Positions 12,035 through 13,514 of a stretch of DNA of 13,514 nucleotides are shown here, piece after piece. The notes under the pieces were generated by a model, which was not told the origin of the DNA, made no database searches, and saw nothing but the letters and a program-made list of their open reading frames with translations. The stretch covers positions 1-13,514 of the forward strand of contig JAATVK010000160.1 of assembly GCA_014523485.1 (NCBI GenBank). The letters are read 5' to 3'. Source of the DNA: Nitrososphaerales archaeon TH5894. Lineage in GTDB: Archaea > Thermoproteota > Nitrososphaeria > Nitrososphaerales > Nitrososphaeraceae. A program made the translations under genes and the position numbers. Each line of letters starts with the position of its first letter. Position 1 is the first letter of the stretch.

Positions 12035-12673
12035 ATGAGATTTTATCTTGCTTCAACAATATCAATCCTTCTTCTGTTGACAATAGTAATATTTCCCGCG
12101 GATCTAGCTTTCGCAAAAAAAGGGGATTCCTCTTCAAAGAAAAAGATTGAATTGTGTTGTGCATGGGGTAACTCATTAGACGACGGAATATTGACTTTTT
12201 CTATTAAGAATGGCGGATCGGATATGGCAAAAATTGTCAAACTAGCTATTAAAGATTGGGAAAAGGCGCTTGGCGGTGTAGAATTCAAATATATAAAGGA
12301 TGATTCTGAGGCCGATGTAGAAATTGAATTTAAAAAGGGTAAAGGAAAAAAAGTTGGAAAAACTGTGACATTTTTCGATTATTTGGGATTTATTGATCAG
12401 GTAGATATTTCGATCTCAAAAAAATCATATGGTTTTACATTAGATAAACGTACTTTAGAACATGTTGCCAAACACGAAATCGGGCATGCGCTTGGGTTAG
12501 GACATGCAACCTTTAAAGGTACTTTGATGTCCCCCAATGTAGATGAAATCGTAACAAAAATATCGGCATGTGAATTAGACTCTGTCAAATATGCTAATAG
12601 TTGGAAATTCAATAAAAATGATAAATCTCCCCATTCTTTAGAGAAAGATGATTTTAAATGCAAGAAAAAATAA
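12035..12673 (+). CDS. Secreted matrixin-like zinc metalloprotease
   Basis: The 212-residue protein starts with a signal peptide: R2, a hydrophobic core at about 8-20, and a likely cleavage after AFA at residue 27. The mature part contains the metzincin zinc site HEIGHALGLGH (147-157), with E148 as catalytic base and H147, H151 and H157 as ligands. The Met-turn TLMSP (163-167, M165) follows at the distance normal for matrixins. Upstream, MAKIVKLAIKDWEKALGGVEF (64-84) is the usual first helix and strand of the domain, and ADVEIEF (93-99) the edge strand. Four cysteines (41, 42, 179, 209) could form two disulfides outside the cell. There is no cysteine-switch propeptide, so activity is probably not controlled as in animal matrixins. 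Lysine is abundant. It is a single gene with nested dyads before its promoter. Substrate unknown. Confidence 0.9.
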   Translation: MRFYLASTISILLLLTIVIFPADLAFAKKGDSSSKKKIELCCAWGNSLDDGILTFSIKNGGSDMAKIVKLAIKDWEKALGGVEFKYIKDDSEADVEIEFKKGKGKKVGKTVTFFDYLGFIDQVDISISKKSYGFTLDKRTLEHVAKHEIGHALGLGHATFKGTLMSPNVDEIVTKISACELDSVKYANSWKFNKNDKSPHSLEKDDFKCKKK

Positions 12674-12808
12674 TCTTGTCAATAAATAAATTTTTACTTA
12701 ATTATTAAATCTTTTATTCTGCATTATCATTTTAACTATTCATTTTTAAAGATCTACTTTCTATAAAAATACAAATTATGTATAAGTATATCATAAATTA
12801 AACAAAGC

Positions 12809-12815
12809 TTATAAG
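12809..12815 (+). promoter_or_regulatory. TATA-like box of the DUF6659-type gene
   Basis: TTATAAG is centred about 26 nt before the ATG at 12838. No ribosome-binding motif follows. Confidence 0.45.
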
Positions 12816-12837
12816 ATTAGTCCTATTATTCTCCATC

Positions 12838-13191
12838 ATGGATTATAATTCTCTAACTAAGGATATCATGAATTTGGATCAGAAAGTGAGATTTGCAGCT
12901 GTATGTGATGATTCGGGTGAAATCAAATATGGTGGTCAAAGAGAAGGAATTACGAATTTATTGTCCCCAGAAGAGACTAAAAGATCGAATATCCAGGCAT
13001 TAGCCAGATGGTCTTTGCGTAATTCTCTTGCATCAAAGATTGGAAAAGGACAATATGCTATGGCTGCATATGAAAAAATAAAACGTATCACTATCCCTCT
13101 AGAAAATGATCATCTTCTTTTAGTAACTACTGAGGTAGATGCTGACCATGAAAAAATAATTAGTCAGGTATTATCATTAATTAAAAAATAA
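12838..13191 (+). CDS. DUF6659-type thaumarchaeal protein
   Basis: The 117-residue soluble protein resembles a family of unknown function widespread in Thaumarchaeota (DUF6659, named from memory). The pattern is an N-terminal helix, then a VRFAAVCDDSGEIKYGG strand-turn-strand (17-33), a helical middle (SPEETKRSNIQALARWSLRNSLASKIG, 43-69), two strands (YEKIKRITIPL and DHLLLVTTEV, 78-100) and a last helix. The order of strands around a central helix recalls roadblock/profilin-type small sensor or scaffold domains, which is inference only. There are no catalytic residues, cysteine pairs or membrane segments. It has its own promoter and stands between the metalloprotease and a convergent gene; a T-rich tract after the stop (about 13203-13217) probably ends both transcripts. 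Confidence 0.8.
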   Translation: MDYNSLTKDIMNLDQKVRFAAVCDDSGEIKYGGQREGITNLLSPEETKRSNIQALARWSLRNSLASKIGKGQYAMAAYEKIKRITIPLENDHLLLVTTEVDADHEKIISQVLSLIKK

Positions 13192-13259
13192 ACTTATAAT
13201 TATCTTTATTTTTCTTTCACCAATTCATTATAAAATTCAATTAATTTAAGATTCATTGA

Positions 13260-13508
13260 TCATTCGCCTCTTGTCTCTCTCCAAGAATGCGATGCACCTA
13301 CCCCTGATAAATTACCTGTAAAATCACCAGTAATCTTTATGACATCTTCTGGCTCAGCTAATTCATTGAGTATTTCTAGTGTAAGTCTCTGATTGGTTAC
13401 ATAATGAGTACCTTTATCATATATAGCTGGTGCCATTCCTGTTTTTCTGATTATAAATTCTCTTTTTGCTTCTTCATCTGTTCCATGCTTTGTAAAGATT
13501 TCAACCAT
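13260..13508 (-). CDS. Conserved-looking 82-residue protein, unknown function
   Basis: The protein is not recognised. It is soluble, with no signal peptide or cysteine. It has a helix around TDEEAKREFIIRKTG (10-24), a central MAPAIYDKGTHYVTNQRLTLEILNELAE (25-52) and a glycine/serine-rich end GDFTGNLSGVGASHSWRETRGE (61-82). Its even, GC-balanced codon use relative to nearby spacers marks it as a real gene. The ATG at 13508 is the first usable start visible, but only six bases lie upstream in the window, so the true start could be further right and the promoter is not seen. It converges on the DUF6659-type gene with a 68-bp gap. Confidence 0.75.
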   Translation of the reverse strand: MVEIFTKHGTDEEAKREFIIRKTGMAPAIYDKGTHYVTNQRLTLEILNELAEPEDVIKITGDFTGNLSGVGASHSWRETRGE

Positions 13509-13514
13509 GTAAAA

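Noticed and set aside
12397..12663. 88-codon minus-strand frame
   Set aside because: Lies entirely within the metalloprotease gene on the opposite strand, whose zinc motif proves the plus-strand reading.

Overview
The window is very AT-rich archaeal DNA with widely spaced, mostly single genes. It most likely comes from an ammonia-oxidising thaumarchaeon (Nitrososphaerales, perhaps a Nitrosocosmicus-like lineage). The assignment rests on gene content: a DUF6659-type protein, AN1-finger and CBS-domain proteins, a NOP2/Sun methylase beside a Nip7/PUA protein, and a long coiled-coil protein. Most starts also carry an archaeal TATA-like box 21-37 nt upstream with no Shine-Dalgarno motif, so transcripts should be leaderless or nearly so. 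The order-level placement is inference.

Left part (1-5000): a small exported protein (291-662); a broken small membrane-protein gene (1085-1324) just ahead of a two-CBS protein (1359-1805); then a divergent pair, an ABM-fold monooxygenase-like protein (minus, 2106-2441) and an AN1-zinc-finger/site-2-protease fusion (plus, 2562-3314). These are followed on the minus strand by a 46-residue zinc-ribbon protein (3458-3598) and a 373-residue protein (3767-4888) with four CBS repeats and a C-terminal region that reads like the ribosome-hibernation (HPF/RaiA) fold. This last gene is the most interesting in the window: it would tie nucleotide sensing to ribosome inactivation.

Middle (5000-9200): a long non-coding stretch with a 13-bp dyad and a terminator-like hairpin precedes a two-gene RNA-modification/ribosome-assembly operon, a NOP2/Sun-family m5C methyltransferase (5746-6711) followed 7 nt later by a Nip7-like pre-PUA/PUA protein (6719-7246). 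The next 1.35 kb (7247-8602) holds no secure gene. It contains several compound inverted repeats, a possible 46-residue aromatic-rich ORF (7588-7728, minus) and a small GC-richer island that looks like a gene remnant. A six-helix membrane protein with a GTG start follows on the minus strand (8603-9166).

Right part (9200-13514): a TTG-initiated 438-residue coiled-coil protein; a two-helix membrane protein whose stop overlaps (ATGA) the start of a 31-residue one-helix peptide; a 680-bp spacer with nested dyads; a secreted matrixin-like zinc metalloprotease (12035-12673); a DUF6659-type protein (12838-13191); and a convergent 82-residue conserved-looking protein at the right edge. No tRNA, rRNA, CRISPR array, insertion sequence or phage gene was recognised.
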